Shown in pieces: positions 30,398 to 39,202 of a stretch of DNA of 64,000 bases. The notes beneath the pieces are model-generated. The model had not been told where the DNA came from. It saw only the letters and a program-made list of their open reading frames with translations, and did no database searches. Numbering within the stretch: the stretch's first letter is position 1; each line of letters begins with the position of its first letter. Position numbers and translations under genes: made by a program. The stretch comes from Leifsonia sp. Root4 (GTDB lineage: Bacteria; Actinomycetota; Actinomycetes; Actinomycetales; Microbacteriaceae), in contig NZ_LMDN01000003.1 in NCBI RefSeq assembly GCF_001425085.1, forward strand, positions 1-64,000. Reading direction: 5' to 3'.

Positions 30398-31241
30398 CCA
30401 CACCGAAGTCTCGGCAACCCGGGCAATCGCCACCCAAGAGGCGCGCAACTCACGTGCGTCCACGAGCAGCGTCGCCCGCTGGCTGAACCCACGCGTGTGG
30501 GGGCCGACCGCGATCGTGTTCGTGGTCGTGGCGGTGCTCTGGCAGATCATCGCCTTCACCAACCCGTACATCCTGCCCTCCCTCGGCGAGGTGGCCGCAA
30601 GCCTCCTCGAGGATCCGGCCATGTACTGGCAGAACTTCCTGATCACCCTGCAGGAGGTTGTGGTGGGCGCCGGGGCAGCGATCGTGCTCGGCTACCTGCT
30701 CGCGGTGATCATGAGCGAGTTCGAGATCGTCGAGCGGGCGATCATGCCGCTGATCATTCTCATCATGGTCACGCCGGTCATCGCGATCGCGCCTGCCCTT
30801 GTCGTGGCCTTCGGCTTCGGCATGATGCCGAAGTACATCGTCACCGGAATCGTCGTGTTCTTCCCGGTGCTGGTGAACTCGCTCGCCGGGCTCCGCAGCG
30901 TCGACCCGCGAGCGATGGACGTGTTCCGTACCCTGCACGCCACCCGGTGGGAGACCTTCCGCAACCTCCGGTTCCCCGGTTCGATGCCGTACTTCTTCGC
31001 CGGATTGCGCATCAGCCTGCCGCTCGCCGTCGTCGGCGCGGCCGTCGCGGAGTTCGTTGCCGCGGGTACGGCGGCCGGCCTCGGATCGCTGGTCACCACC
31101 TCTGCGGCGCAGGCGAACCTGCCGGTCACGTGGGCAGCCATCTTCATGCTCTGCCTGATGGGAATCCTGCTGATCGTCGTGCTCGCGATCGTGCGCAAGC
31201 GCGTCCTCTGGTGGAGCGACGGAGAAGTCACCGCGCGATAG
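30390..31241 (+). CDS. ABC transporter permease (SsuC/NMT1-associated type)
   Basis: 283 residues from ATG 30390, chosen for a perfect AGGAGG 8 bases upstream and an 8-base overlap with the ATPase gene. Six membrane helices; the EAA loop region reads TLHATRWETFRNLRFPGSMPYFFAGLRISLPLAVVGA. RibX of riboflavin importers is of this type. The domain forms a homodimer with the ATPase pair. Confidence 0.9.
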   Translation: MTSHTEVSATRAIATQEARNSRASTSSVARWLNPRVWGPTAIVFVVVAVLWQIIAFTNPYILPSLGEVAASLLEDPAMYWQNFLITLQEVVVGAGAAIVLGYLLAVIMSEFEIVERAIMPLIILIMVTPVIAIAPALVVAFGFGMMPKYIVTGIVVFFPVLVNSLAGLRSVDPRAMDVFRTLHATRWETFRNLRFPGSMPYFFAGLRISLPLAVVGAAVAEFVAAGTAAGLGSLVTTSAAQANLPVTWAAIFMLCLMGILLIVVLAIVRKRVLWWSDGEVTAR

Positions 31242-31297
31242 CGCGCGGCCAACACAGTATTGCGGCCCTCGGAGAGGGCCAGAGAAAGGAAAGCATC

Positions 31298-32653
31298 GTG
31301 AAGCAGCTTCACTTCGGACTGTTCGAGAACGCACAGGCCAACGACACCGGCAGGGCAACCTGGCGCCACCCCGACAACGAACGCGTCAACTACGACACCC
31401 TCGAGTACTGGACCAAGATCGCCGAGGTCTGCGAGACCGGCGGCCTGGACTTCCTGTTCCTCGCGGATGCCTGGGGCTGGGCCGAGGTCGACGGCGTCCG
31501 TCCGGACGTGGCCTCGATCGAGGGGCTCGACCTGCCTCGCCTCGATCCGTTCATCGTCGCCTCCGCCATCCTGGCGCGGACGAGCTCGCTCGGCGTCGTC
31601 ATGACCGGCTCCACCTTGCTGGAGCAGCCGTACGCGTTCGCGCGGCGCATGGCGACCCTCGACCAGCTGTCCGGTGGCCGGATCGGGTGGAACATCGTCA
31701 CGACGGGCACCGCCGACACCGCGGTCAAGGCCTTCGGCGTCCCGATGGTCGCGCACGACGAGCGCTACGCCATGGCCGATGACTTCGCAGAGCTCGTCTA
31801 CAAGCTGTGGGAGGGGGCCTGGGAACCCGACGCCCTGACGAAGGACAAGAACGGCAACTTCGCCGACCCGGCCAAGGTGCACACCATCTCGCACGACGGC
31901 CCCTACTTCAAGAGTGAGGGGTACGGAAACTCCGCGTACTCGCCCCAGGGCACGCCCGTGCTGTTCCAGGCCGGGTCCTCTCCCGCCGGACGAACCTTCG
32001 GTGGACGTCACGGCGAGTGCATGTTCGTCGGCGGTGGCTCGGTCGAACAGCTCGCCGAGCACAGCCGCGCCATCCGCGCCGCCGCCGTCGACGCCGGCCG
32101 GAGCGCGGACTCTGTGAAGGTGATGGCCGAGTTCCGCTGCGTCGTCGGCGAGACCAAGGAAGACGCCGAGCGCCTCTACCAGGTGGTGCTTGACTCGCAG
32201 ACCCCCGACGTGACGGTCGCCTCCTACGCCTGGTTCACCGGCCTGGACCTCTCGTCCTACGACCCGCAGACCCCGATGACGGATCTGCACACCGAGCTCT
32301 CGCAGTCGCAGGTGTCGCGCTTCGCCGGCAAGACCGTCGGCGATGTGCTGAAGGATTGGCACGAGCACGGCGCCGGATCGACGGCCTTCCTCGGGAGCCC
32401 GGAAGAGATCGCCGACCGGATCATCGAGCTGGCCGACGGCGCCGACCTTGACGGTTTCCTGCTCGCGCCCGTGATCCAGCCGGGGTCGACGATCGACTTC
32501 GTCGAGCGGGTCCTGCCCATCCTGCGTGAGCGCGGGGTCGTTGGTGAGAGCAACGGCGGCTCGCTGCGGGAGCGGCTCGTCGGCTCGGATCGCGCCACCC
32601 TGCCCGACAATCACCCGGCGGCACGCTACCGGGCAACGGTGGCCGTCGCGTAA
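31298..32653 (+). CDS. rcaE: LLM-class flavin-dependent monooxygenase, riboflavin lyase candidate (RcaE-type)
   Basis: 451 residues from GTG 31298 with AAAGGAA 6 bases upstream. It belongs to the NtaA/SnaA/DszA branch of bacterial-luciferase-like enzymes: ENAQANDTGRATWRHP at the start, ARRMATLDQLSGGRIGWNIVTT in the core, QAGSSPAGRTFGGRHGE for flavin binding. Such enzymes need FMNH2 from a separate reductase. The surrounding kinase, ribokinase and reductase genes match the M. maritypicum riboflavin pathway, in which RcaE splits riboflavin to lumichrome and ribose. The family call is sure; the substrate is inferred from context. Other NtaA-type substrates remain possible. Confidence 0.8.
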   Translation: MKQLHFGLFENAQANDTGRATWRHPDNERVNYDTLEYWTKIAEVCETGGLDFLFLADAWGWAEVDGVRPDVASIEGLDLPRLDPFIVASAILARTSSLGVVMTGSTLLEQPYAFARRMATLDQLSGGRIGWNIVTTGTADTAVKAFGVPMVAHDERYAMADDFAELVYKLWEGAWEPDALTKDKNGNFADPAKVHTISHDGPYFKSEGYGNSAYSPQGTPVLFQAGSSPAGRTFGGRHGECMFVGGGSVEQLAEHSRAIRAAAVDAGRSADSVKVMAEFRCVVGETKEDAERLYQVVLDSQTPDVTVASYAWFTGLDLSSYDPQTPMTDLHTELSQSQVSRFAGKTVGDVLKDWHEHGAGSTAFLGSPEEIADRIIELADGADLDGFLLAPVIQPGSTIDFVERVLPILRERGVVGESNGGSLRERLVGSDRATLPDNHPAARYRATVAVA

Positions 32654-33534
32654 TGACGACAGCAACCGTCTGCGTCGTCGGCAGCATGAACGCGGACCGC
32701 TACCTCGGTCTCGCCCGCGTACCTCAACCGGGCGAGACCATGCTCGGCTCGAACCTCGGCCTGTACCCGGGCGGCAAGGGGCTCAACCAGGCGGTTGCTG
32801 CGGCGCGGTGCGGAGCCAGCGTGCGCTTCTGCGGAGCCGTCGGCTCCGATATCGAGGCGGAGTTCTTGCGCGACGCCCTCGCCGTCGTCGAGATCAGCGG
32901 CGAATATGTCGCGACCGCCGCGGGCCCGAGCGGTGCGGCCTACGTGTTCTCACTGCCGGGCGGCGAGAACAGCATCGTGGTGGCGCAGGGGGCGAACGCG
33001 CTGCTGGCCGCTTCGGATGTCGTCTCGGCGGTGCGCGGGGCGAGCGTCGTGCTGACCCAGCTCGAGATCAATCCGGATATCGCGGCGACCGCGCTCCGTG
33101 AGGCGAGAAAGTACAGCGCCACCACGGTGCTGAACGCGGCGCCCGCCCACCCGGCGACCTGGGAGATGCTTCCGGATGTCGACATCCTGATCGTCAACGA
33201 GACCGAGGCGGCCTCCCTGGGAGGCTTGGACGCGCTGCGGCCACATGTGACGGTCGTGTACACGCGCGGCGCCGACGGCGTGACCGTTTACGAGCGTGGC
33301 GGGGGAGCGATCGAGGTGGCCGCATTTGTGGTCGATCCGATCGATACGACGGGGGCCGGCGATGCCTTCTGCGGCGGCTTCGTCGCGGCGGTGGCCCGCG
33401 GCGCGAGCCTCGAGGCGGCGGCACGCGAGGGCGCGGCCGCCGGAGCGGTCGTTGCCGAGCACCGCGGCGCGCAGACCGCCGCGCTCAGCCAGGAGGCCGT
33501 GCGTCGGCTGGTGGAGCAGCGGGTCAGCGCGTAG
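32653..33534 (+). CDS. rcaD: PfkB-family sugar kinase, ribokinase-like (RcaD candidate)
   Basis: 293 residues. Ribokinase signature GGKGLNQAVAAARCG at about residues 39-53, and DTTGAGDAFCGGFVAAVARG with catalytic Asp near 234. Its ATG shares the last base of the monooxygenase stop (TAATG). It fits as the kinase that traps the ribose released by riboflavin cleavage. The 3' end overlaps the convergent PadR gene by 11 bases. Confidence 0.88.
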   Translation: MTTATVCVVGSMNADRYLGLARVPQPGETMLGSNLGLYPGGKGLNQAVAAARCGASVRFCGAVGSDIEAEFLRDALAVVEISGEYVATAAGPSGAAYVFSLPGGENSIVVAQGANALLAASDVVSAVRGASVVLTQLEINPDIAATALREARKYSATTVLNAAPAHPATWEMLPDVDILIVNETEAASLGGLDALRPHVTVVYTRGADGVTVYERGGGAIEVAAFVVDPIDTTGAGDAFCGGFVAAVARGASLEAAAREGAAAGAVVAEHRGAQTAALSQEAVRRLVEQRVSA

Positions 33535-34144
33535 CCACGTTCTCCGCGTCGCTGGTGCCGGCATCCCCGTCGGCGCCGGCTTCGCCGGCGAAGTGGTACT
33601 CACCGGCCTTGACGCGCGAGACCAGCTGTTGTGCCCACTGCTGCTCGGCACGGAGCCGCGCCGAGGCCAGTTCGAACACCTCGCGCACGTACTTCGGGGT
33701 CGTCTCCGAGCGCATCGTGTCCTCAATGTGGAAGCTGTTGCTGGTGACGAGTGCATCGATCTTGCTGATTCGATGGGCCAGGCCAGCCACAACCTCTTCC
33801 CTGCTGAGGAAGAACATGAACGAGGTGAGCGCCAGGGCGGCCCTGGTGTCGAAGGTCTCGACCTCCCACAGGGTGTCACGCAGCATCCTGAGCAACTCCA
33901 CCTCGCCCGTTGCCGAGATGCTGTACCGGGTGCGCGCCGGGTAGCTGCCCTCGGATTCGGTGTCGACCTCGGTGATGTAGCCGTCGCGAACGAGCGTCTT
34001 CAGGGCGTTGTAGATCGAGCCAGGACGCGTGTTGGCCCACTCGTCGGCATGCCAGGTCGCCAGCTCCCGTCGCAGGAAGTAGCCGTGAACCGGCTGGAAC
34101 TGTTTGACCGCGCCGAGAACCATCAGCGTCGTATAAGTGCGCAT
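33524..34144 (-). CDS. PadR family transcriptional regulator
   Basis: 206 residues. N-terminal winged helix (about 5-85): TLMVLGAVKQFQPVHGYFLRREL, then RPGSIYNALKTLVRDGYITEV and YSISATGE, followed by a helical dimerisation domain (about 100-180). PadR proteins are small-molecule-responsive repressors. It sits between the two halves of the flavin locus, divergent from the reductase, and its likely operators lie at 34213 and 28412. A flavin or lumichrome ligand is my inference. Confidence 0.88.
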   Translation of the reverse strand: MRTYTTLMVLGAVKQFQPVHGYFLRRELATWHADEWANTRPGSIYNALKTLVRDGYITEVDTESEGSYPARTRYSISATGEVELLRMLRDTLWEVETFDTRAALALTSFMFFLSREEVVAGLAHRISKIDALVTSNSFHIEDTMRSETTPKYVREVFELASARLRAEQQWAQQLVSRVKAGEYHFAGEAGADGDAGTSDAENVATR

Positions 34145-34212
34145 GCCCCCATGCTACGGAGCAAGCGGCACGAACTGCTGGTGAACCAGTCCACGGCGTG
34201 TTAGTTTTCATC

Positions 34213-34234
34213 TAGACAAGTTTGACTAATCAAA
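34213..34234. promoter_or_regulatory. candidate PadR operator between padR-type gene and flavin reductase
   Basis: TAGACAAGTTTGACTA is a 16-base imperfect palindrome and continues as TTTGACTAATCAAA, itself a perfect TTTGA/TCAAA inverted repeat. It is 69 bases from the regulator start and ends 15 bases before the reductase ATG, overlapping the region where both promoters should be. Confidence 0.55.
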
Positions 34235-34249
34235 GAAGGAGGATCGACG

Positions 34250-34753
34250 ATGATCCGGAATGACTCGATTGACATCGCCATGGACGTGCGCCTGCGCCGC
34301 GCGTTCTCGACCTTCCCGACGGGAGTGGTGGCCGTGTGCGCACTGGATTCCGATGGTGTGACGCCTCTCGGAATGGCGGTGAACTCCTTCACCTCGATCT
34401 CGCTCGAGCCTGCACTCGTGGCAATCAGCGTCGCGAACACCTCCCGCACCTGGCCGGGACTCTCGCGTTCGACATCCCTCGGCCTGAGCGTTCTCGGCAG
34501 CGGCCACGAACAGGTGAGCCGTTCCCTGTCCGCGCGAGACGGTGATCGCTTCCAGCAGCTGTCCTGGGTGGCGGAGGACAGCGGCGCGATCCACCTCAAC
34601 GGCTCGACGCTCTGGCTCAGCTGCCACCTCGAGCAGACGATCGAGGCCGGCGACCACTCGATCGTGCTTCTGGCGATCGACGATCTGGTGCACTTCGATG
34701 ACGTCGAGCCGCTCGTCTTCCACCAGAGTCGCTACCGCTCTATCGGCGCATGA
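34250..34753 (+). CDS. rcaB: flavin reductase family protein (RcaB candidate)
   Basis: 167 residues, one flavin reductase-like FMN-binding barrel: LRRAFSTFPTGVVAV, GMAVNSFTSISLEPALVAISV and the closing HxxF segment (LVFHQSRY). AAGGAGG lies 8 bases before the ATG. These enzymes reduce FMN with NAD(P)H and hand FMNH2 to a monooxygenase, here most simply the one at 31298. It overlaps the riboflavin kinase by 4 bases. Confidence 0.88.
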   Translation: MIRNDSIDIAMDVRLRRAFSTFPTGVVAVCALDSDGVTPLGMAVNSFTSISLEPALVAISVANTSRTWPGLSRSTSLGLSVLGSGHEQVSRSLSARDGDRFQQLSWVAEDSGAIHLNGSTLWLSCHLEQTIEAGDHSIVLLAIDDLVHFDDVEPLVFHQSRYRSIGA

Positions 34754-35178
34754 CCGTGTACATCGCGTGGTTGTCTGGGGTCGTCATCCACGGTGACGGG
34801 CGCGGCAACGCTCTCGGCTTCCCGACGGCGAACCTCGACGTGCCCGCGAGCGGATGTGCGGATGGCGTGTACGCGGCGTGGGCCCGCATCGGCGATGAGC
34901 CGCGGTGGCGGCAGGCGACTGCCAGCATCGGCGACAACCCCACCTTCGGTGATGTCACCGAGACCAGGGTCGAGGCGCACATCCACGATTTCGCCGGCGA
35001 CCTCTACGGGATGCGGGTGGAGCTGGCGCTCGTTGCTCTGATTCGTGAGATGACCGCTTTCGACGATGTCGAGACGCTGATCTCGCGGACGGCGGATGAT
35101 CTGATCGTCTCCGAGCGCCTGCTCGCGACGATCGCACCCCCAGCGCGCGCCGCTACAATCAGTGACTCTGCGAACTGA
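34750..35178 (+). CDS. rcaA: stand-alone riboflavin kinase (RcaA candidate)
   Basis: 142 residues. It matches the C-terminal kinase half of RibF: GDGRGNALGFPTANLDV (ATP/flavin loop), YAAWARIGDEPRWRQATASIGDNPTFG and EAHIHDFAGDLYG. The FMN adenylyltransferase half is absent and the protein is complete as it stands, so it makes FMN only. Housekeeping RibF is bifunctional and located elsewhere, so this is a dedicated extra kinase, as RcaA is in M. maritypicum. Confidence 0.88.
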   Translation: MTVYIAWLSGVVIHGDGRGNALGFPTANLDVPASGCADGVYAAWARIGDEPRWRQATASIGDNPTFGDVTETRVEAHIHDFAGDLYGMRVELALVALIREMTAFDDVETLISRTADDLIVSERLLATIAPPARAATISDSAN

Positions 35179-35193
35179 GGAGTGATCGACCCC

Positions 35194-36009
35194 GTGACGA
35201 AGCCCGTGGCGCCCCTGTTGGTGGCGACCGACCTGGACGGCACGCTGGTGCCGAACGCGAGCATGGGTGTGCCGGAGTTCACCGCGCGGGTCTTGAGGCG
35301 GCTGGATGACGCGGGAGTTCCGGTCGTCTTCGTGACCGGCCGGCCGCTGCGGTGGATGAGCCCGTTCTGGCCGCACGTGGGCAAGCACGGCCTCGCGATC
35401 GTCTCCAACGGTGCCATCACCTTCGATGCGCACGCGCAACGGGTGGTCACGATCGCGGGCATCGACGCGGAGCCAGGGCTCGAGCTCAGCCGGTCCATTG
35501 CCGCGGCGGTCCCCGATGCGAACTTCGCGATCGAATGCGTCGATGGCATCCGCTTCGACCCGGACTTTCCGGAGCGCGGCGCGTCACGAGAGGGTGTGCG
35601 CCGCGGCGCGTTGGCCGAGATATGGGACCAGCCGGTCGCAAAGCTGCTTGTCCGTCACTCCGCGGTCGAGTCCAACGACATCTTCCAGGAGCAAGTCACG
35701 GCTGCTGTCGGTGATCGGGCGACGGTGACCTGGTCGGTTCCCGGGCTCGCCGAGATCAGCGCGGCGGGAGTCACCAAGGCCTCCGCTCTGGCCCGGCTCT
35801 GTGAACGTCGCGGCATCCTGCCACGCGACGTGATCGCCTTTGGCGACATGCCGAACGACATCGCGATGCTCGGCTGGGCCGGCACGGCCTACGCGGTGGC
35901 GAATGCGCACGAGAGCGTTCGCGCGATCGCCCACGACGTGGTGCTCTCGTGCATGGAGGAGGGCGTCGCGCACGCCCTCGACCGCCTGGTGCCCGCCCCC
36001 GAGGCATGA
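35194..36009 (+). CDS. HAD family hydrolase, Cof type
   Basis: 271 residues from GTG 35194 with AGGAG 11 bases upstream; GTG 35182 would abut that site. Motifs ATDLDGTLVP (nucleophile Asp), VTGRP, SNGA and GDMPNDIAMLG identify the Cof/SupH group of HAD IIB phosphatases. Such enzymes often act on sugar phosphates or FMN; it is 15 bases after the riboflavin kinase and may belong to the same unit, for example dephosphorylating FMN or ribose-5-phosphate (inference). Confidence 0.85.
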   Translation: MTKPVAPLLVATDLDGTLVPNASMGVPEFTARVLRRLDDAGVPVVFVTGRPLRWMSPFWPHVGKHGLAIVSNGAITFDAHAQRVVTIAGIDAEPGLELSRSIAAAVPDANFAIECVDGIRFDPDFPERGASREGVRRGALAEIWDQPVAKLLVRHSAVESNDIFQEQVTAAVGDRATVTWSVPGLAEISAAGVTKASALARLCERRGILPRDVIAFGDMPNDIAMLGWAGTAYAVANAHESVRAIAHDVVLSCMEEGVAHALDRLVPAPEA

Positions 36010-36049
36010 TCGGGCACCGGTCAGCAACGAGCCGCTGAGTCGCTGACTT

Positions 36050-36069
36050 AACCCCCCAATCGGGGGGTT
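36050..36069 (+). terminator. hairpin after the HAD gene
   Basis: AACCCCCC and GGGGGGTT form an 8-bp perfect stem around AATC. There is no T-tract, so termination may be weak. Confidence 0.55.
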
Positions 36070-36179
36070 ATCGTCACGCGGGCCGAGGAGTACCTTCGGG
36101 GGCGTCGGTGGCCTTCGGTCGCCTTGCGCTCGACGGCTTCGATACGAAACCCGAAATACACCACAGAGAGGTGGAGCGT

Positions 36180-36488
36180 ATGAAAAGAGCGATCATTGGA
36201 TGCCTCATCGCATCCGGTCTTGTACTCGGCGGCGCCGGAGCGGCGTTCGCTGGCGAGACCAACGGCAATGGAGACCCCATTCCCGGTGCGCAGAACGCCA
36301 GTTCGGCGTGCGCCTTCTCGGGTCAAGACCTGCCCGACTCCATTGAAGGCAACCCGCCCGGGTTCGATGACGACTTCGTCACGAATGGGCATGTGCAGAG
36401 CTATGGCAAGTACGTGAGCCATGGGTTGAAGGGCGTCGTGCCGTCGCCGGGCATGGCCTGCCGCGGCAACGCAGGATTCGAAGAATAG
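36180..36488 (+). CDS. small secreted protein
   Basis: 102 residues from ATG 36180 (AGAGGTGGAG upstream). A Sec signal peptide covers residues 1-26 (cleavage after GAAFA). The mature 76 residues are Gly/Asn/Asp-rich with two Cys that could form a disulphide (SACAF and MACRG). No known domain. Its own terminator follows, so it is monocistronic. Confidence 0.75.
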   Translation: MKRAIIGCLIASGLVLGGAGAAFAGETNGNGDPIPGAQNASSACAFSGQDLPDSIEGNPPGFDDDFVTNGHVQSYGKYVSHGLKGVVPSPGMACRGNAGFEE

Positions 36489-36512
36489 TCGACCCGCATT
36501 CCGATTCGCCCG

Positions 36513-36548
36513 AATCGCTCCTGATCGGAATCAGGGGCGATTCTCATT
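36513..36548 (+). terminator. terminator after the small secreted protein
   Basis: GAATCGCTCCTGAT pairs with ATCAGGGGCGATTC (13 of 14 positions) around CGGA, then TCATTGTT. Confidence 0.75.
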
Positions 36549-36725
36549 GTTGGCTGCGGCGAGCGACCACGACGACTGCGAGTGCCATGCCACAACGTAG
36601 ACCGCATCCACCTTGTCAAGCCGTACCGGCAGAATCGATCAGGATTCGAGAAGTGCGCCCGGGCTGCGAGTCGTATCGTGATCGTAGGCCGGGAACGGTC
36701 ACCATACATCGACAAGGAGCAGGAC

Positions 36726-37172
36726 ATGGCTGAGAAAACCGCTGGGCTATCTACCGAGGAGCGCGAGGCCGTCAAGCAGCGTGCTGCCGAGCTGCGAGCA
36801 CAGGAGAAGGCCGGCAAGAGCCGTGCCGCGGGGGAGCAGGCGGTCCGGGAGGCGATCGCCGCACTCCCGGATGATGATCGAGCTCTCGCCGAGGGGATCG
36901 ATCGGATCGTCTCCGAGGTTGCCCCGCATCTCATTCCGAAAACCTGGTACGGGTTCCCGTCCTACGCCGACGCGGATGGGAAGGTCGTCGTATTTTTCAA
37001 GGCCGCCTCGAAGTTCACCACGCGCTACGCAACGCTCGGGTTCGAGGAGTCAGCACACCTTGATGACGGCGACCTCTGGGTCACGTCATTCGCTGTGGTT
37101 GCACTGACTCCGGAGACGGAGCGAACGATTGCAGAGCACATCCGCAAGGCAGCTGGCCTGGAACCAGAGTAA
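36726..37172 (+). CDS. DUF1801-like / YdhG family protein
   Basis: 148 residues from ATG 36726 (AAGGAGC upstream). The first 60 residues are helical and charged (LSTEEREAVKQRAAELRAQEKAGKSRAA). The rest has the DUF1801/iron-chaperone-like pattern VAPHLIPKTWYGFPSYADADGKVVVFFKAASKF. A soluble protein of uncertain role, common in Actinobacteria. It converges with the next gene, 5 bases apart. Confidence 0.78.
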   Translation: MAEKTAGLSTEEREAVKQRAAELRAQEKAGKSRAAGEQAVREAIAALPDDDRALAEGIDRIVSEVAPHLIPKTWYGFPSYADADGKVVVFFKAASKFTTRYATLGFEESAHLDDGDLWVTSFAVVALTPETERTIAEHIRKAAGLEPE

Positions 37173-37177
37173 TTCGG

Positions 37178-37711
37178 TCAGCGGGTTGGGCGCTGTGGCG
37201 CGCTCGCTACCCCCGTGTCGCGACCGCTGAGCTCGACATCCAGGGTTTCTTGGGCCATGCGCATTGCAGCGGCGTACTTCGGCTCGGACATCCGCTGCCA
37301 GGCACGTTCTGGTGTGACCGACTCGGCCCGGCTCATCACCCACCAGATGTTACCGAACGGGTCGCGGATCCGGCCGCCGCGGTCGCCCCAGGCGGAGTCA
37401 GCAGCCTCGGTCACAATCCGTGCGCCGTGCGCAACGGCGGCGGCCATGGCAGCATCCGCGTCCGGCACATAGACCCGCAAGAGTGAGGGGATCACCGGCC
37501 AGTCGGGTCGCCGGTCAAAGGCCAGCACCACAGTGTCACCGACTCGGATCTCCCCGTGACCAATAGTGCCGTCCTCTACCGCCACTCGCGCAAGCTCCAC
37601 ACCGTCGAACGCGGCCGTAATGAAGTCGAGCAGCGCACCGGTGTCGTCGGTAACAACCCACGGCGCGACGCTGGTATATCCCTCGGGTGCAGAGTGATTC
37701 ATCGGTCTCAT
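37178..37711 (-). CDS. VOC/glyoxalase family protein (PhnB-like)
   Basis: 177 residues. Two beta-alpha-beta-beta-beta modules: APWVVTDDTGALLDFITAAFDGVE and LLRVYVPDADAAMAAAVAHGARI, ending in WGDRGGRIRDPFGNIWWVM, the PhnB-like signature of VOC proteins. Could be a dioxygenase, isomerase or drug-binding protein; nothing nearby decides. Confidence 0.82.
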   Translation of the reverse strand: MRPMNHSAPEGYTSVAPWVVTDDTGALLDFITAAFDGVELARVAVEDGTIGHGEIRVGDTVVLAFDRRPDWPVIPSLLRVYVPDADAAMAAAVAHGARIVTEAADSAWGDRGGRIRDPFGNIWWVMSRAESVTPERAWQRMSEPKYAAAMRMAQETLDVELSGRDTGVASAPQRPTR

Positions 37712-37786
37712 CCCTTCTCATGATTTCCTGTGATCGATCGACACCAGGATCCGTCTAGGACGGATCCAGTCGAAGAGCCCGCCGGT

Positions 37787-39202
37787 TCAACCTCGCAGCT
37801 GCGCCTCCGTCGTCGAATCCTCAGCGCCCTCAGCCGGCACCGACTCGCCCTGGTCGAGGTACTGCGCCGAGATGCGGCGGTACGACCTCGTGAAGAACGC
37901 ACCGATGGCCGCGACAACCATCACGATTCCCGCGATGAGGAACACGAGCGCGATGCCCCGCGCGTCGCCGTCTCCCAGAAGCCAGCCGAGGCTTTGACGT
38001 CCCGCATCCGAGTTCATGAACGGGATGATGATGAACTCGGCGATCGGCGCGATCAGGAACGCGGTGATGGGGGCCGCCCCCGACTCGAATGCTGCAGCGA
38101 ACCCGAACACGCGCCCCTGCTCGCGGAACGGCACCACCTTCTGGATGACCGTCTGTTCCGACGCCTCCACGGCAGGGATGAGCATCATGTAGAGCCAGAT
38201 GCCTCCGGCGTACAACCACCACCAGTCACGAATCGTGAACAGCGCGCCGAGCGCACCCATGAGGATGACGAACAGCAGCATTGTGCGGACAGGGTTGCGT
38301 CCGAGTCCGAACTTCGCGATCAGCAGGCCACCGATGATGAACCCGGTCGACGTGACACCGAGCACAATTCCCCACAACTCGACGGGGAAGAGCTCGAGGC
38401 CGTACGGGTCCATCAGCGCCAGGTAGACGCCGCCGATGAAGTTGTTGAACGTCGAGAAAATGATGAGTGCGAACAGCCCCGTTGCCGCCTTCACTGCCGT
38501 AATGCTGCCGCGCAGGTCGATGAGCGGACGCCGCTCGCCATCCTGCTGTGGTTGTTCCTCTGGGATGCGTAGGAACAGCAGGTGCAGGAGGGCCGCCGCC
38601 GAGAGGGCGGTCGCAATGACGAGCGTCCACCCCATGCCCAGAAGCCCGATCGCGAGTCCGCTGAACACGCTCGTCACCATGAAGGCGAGTCCCTGCACCG
38701 TGCCGACGAGACCGTTCGCATTCGCATGCCGCTCGGTCGGGATCAGTAGCGTGACGATCGTCGACAGTGCAATGTTGCGCATGTTCTCAATGACGGCCCC
38801 GAAGAGGATGACTCCGCTGAACAGCCAGAACATTGGCGCACCGATGTCGAGCAGCGTGGACTCCGGGAACAGAAGATACAAGCCGCCCCCGATGCTGAAT
38901 GCGATCAGGGTTACCACGCCCGCAAACACCATCACGAGGTGCTTGCGGTGCCGGTCCACGATCGTGCCGAACGCCATCGAGAACACGGCGACGAGCAGCA
39001 TGTACGCTCCGCCGATGACGCCGGTCGCGAGCACCGAGCGCGTTTCCAGATAGACCCAGAACGTGAGGGCAAACCAGAGGAAACTCGTCGTGACATTCGC
39101 GACCGCCGTGTTCACAAGCACCTGCGCGAACGTGCGTGAGCCACCGGGTGGCGGAACGTGGTGAGACCGGGATGCGGCTGGGTCGTTGCTCGTGCTGCTC
39201 AC
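37787..39202 (-). CDS. MFS transporter, EntS/macrolide-efflux type
   Basis: 471 residues from GTG 39202, with AAGGG 7 bases upstream. Twelve membrane segments, motif A as GTIVDRHRKHLVM near residue 75. The layout resembles the Bcr/Mef-type exporters. A hydrophilic tail of about 30 residues ends the protein. Substrate unknown. Confidence 0.85.
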   Translation of the reverse strand: MSSTSNDPAASRSHHVPPPGGSRTFAQVLVNTAVANVTTSFLWFALTFWVYLETRSVLATGVIGGAYMLLVAVFSMAFGTIVDRHRKHLVMVFAGVVTLIAFSIGGGLYLLFPESTLLDIGAPMFWLFSGVILFGAVIENMRNIALSTIVTLLIPTERHANANGLVGTVQGLAFMVTSVFSGLAIGLLGMGWTLVIATALSAAALLHLLFLRIPEEQPQQDGERRPLIDLRGSITAVKAATGLFALIIFSTFNNFIGGVYLALMDPYGLELFPVELWGIVLGVTSTGFIIGGLLIAKFGLGRNPVRTMLLFVILMGALGALFTIRDWWWLYAGGIWLYMMLIPAVEASEQTVIQKVVPFREQGRVFGFAAAFESGAAPITAFLIAPIAEFIIIPFMNSDAGRQSLGWLLGDGDARGIALVFLIAGIVMVVAAIGAFFTRSYRRISAQYLDQGESVPAEGAEDSTTEAQLRG

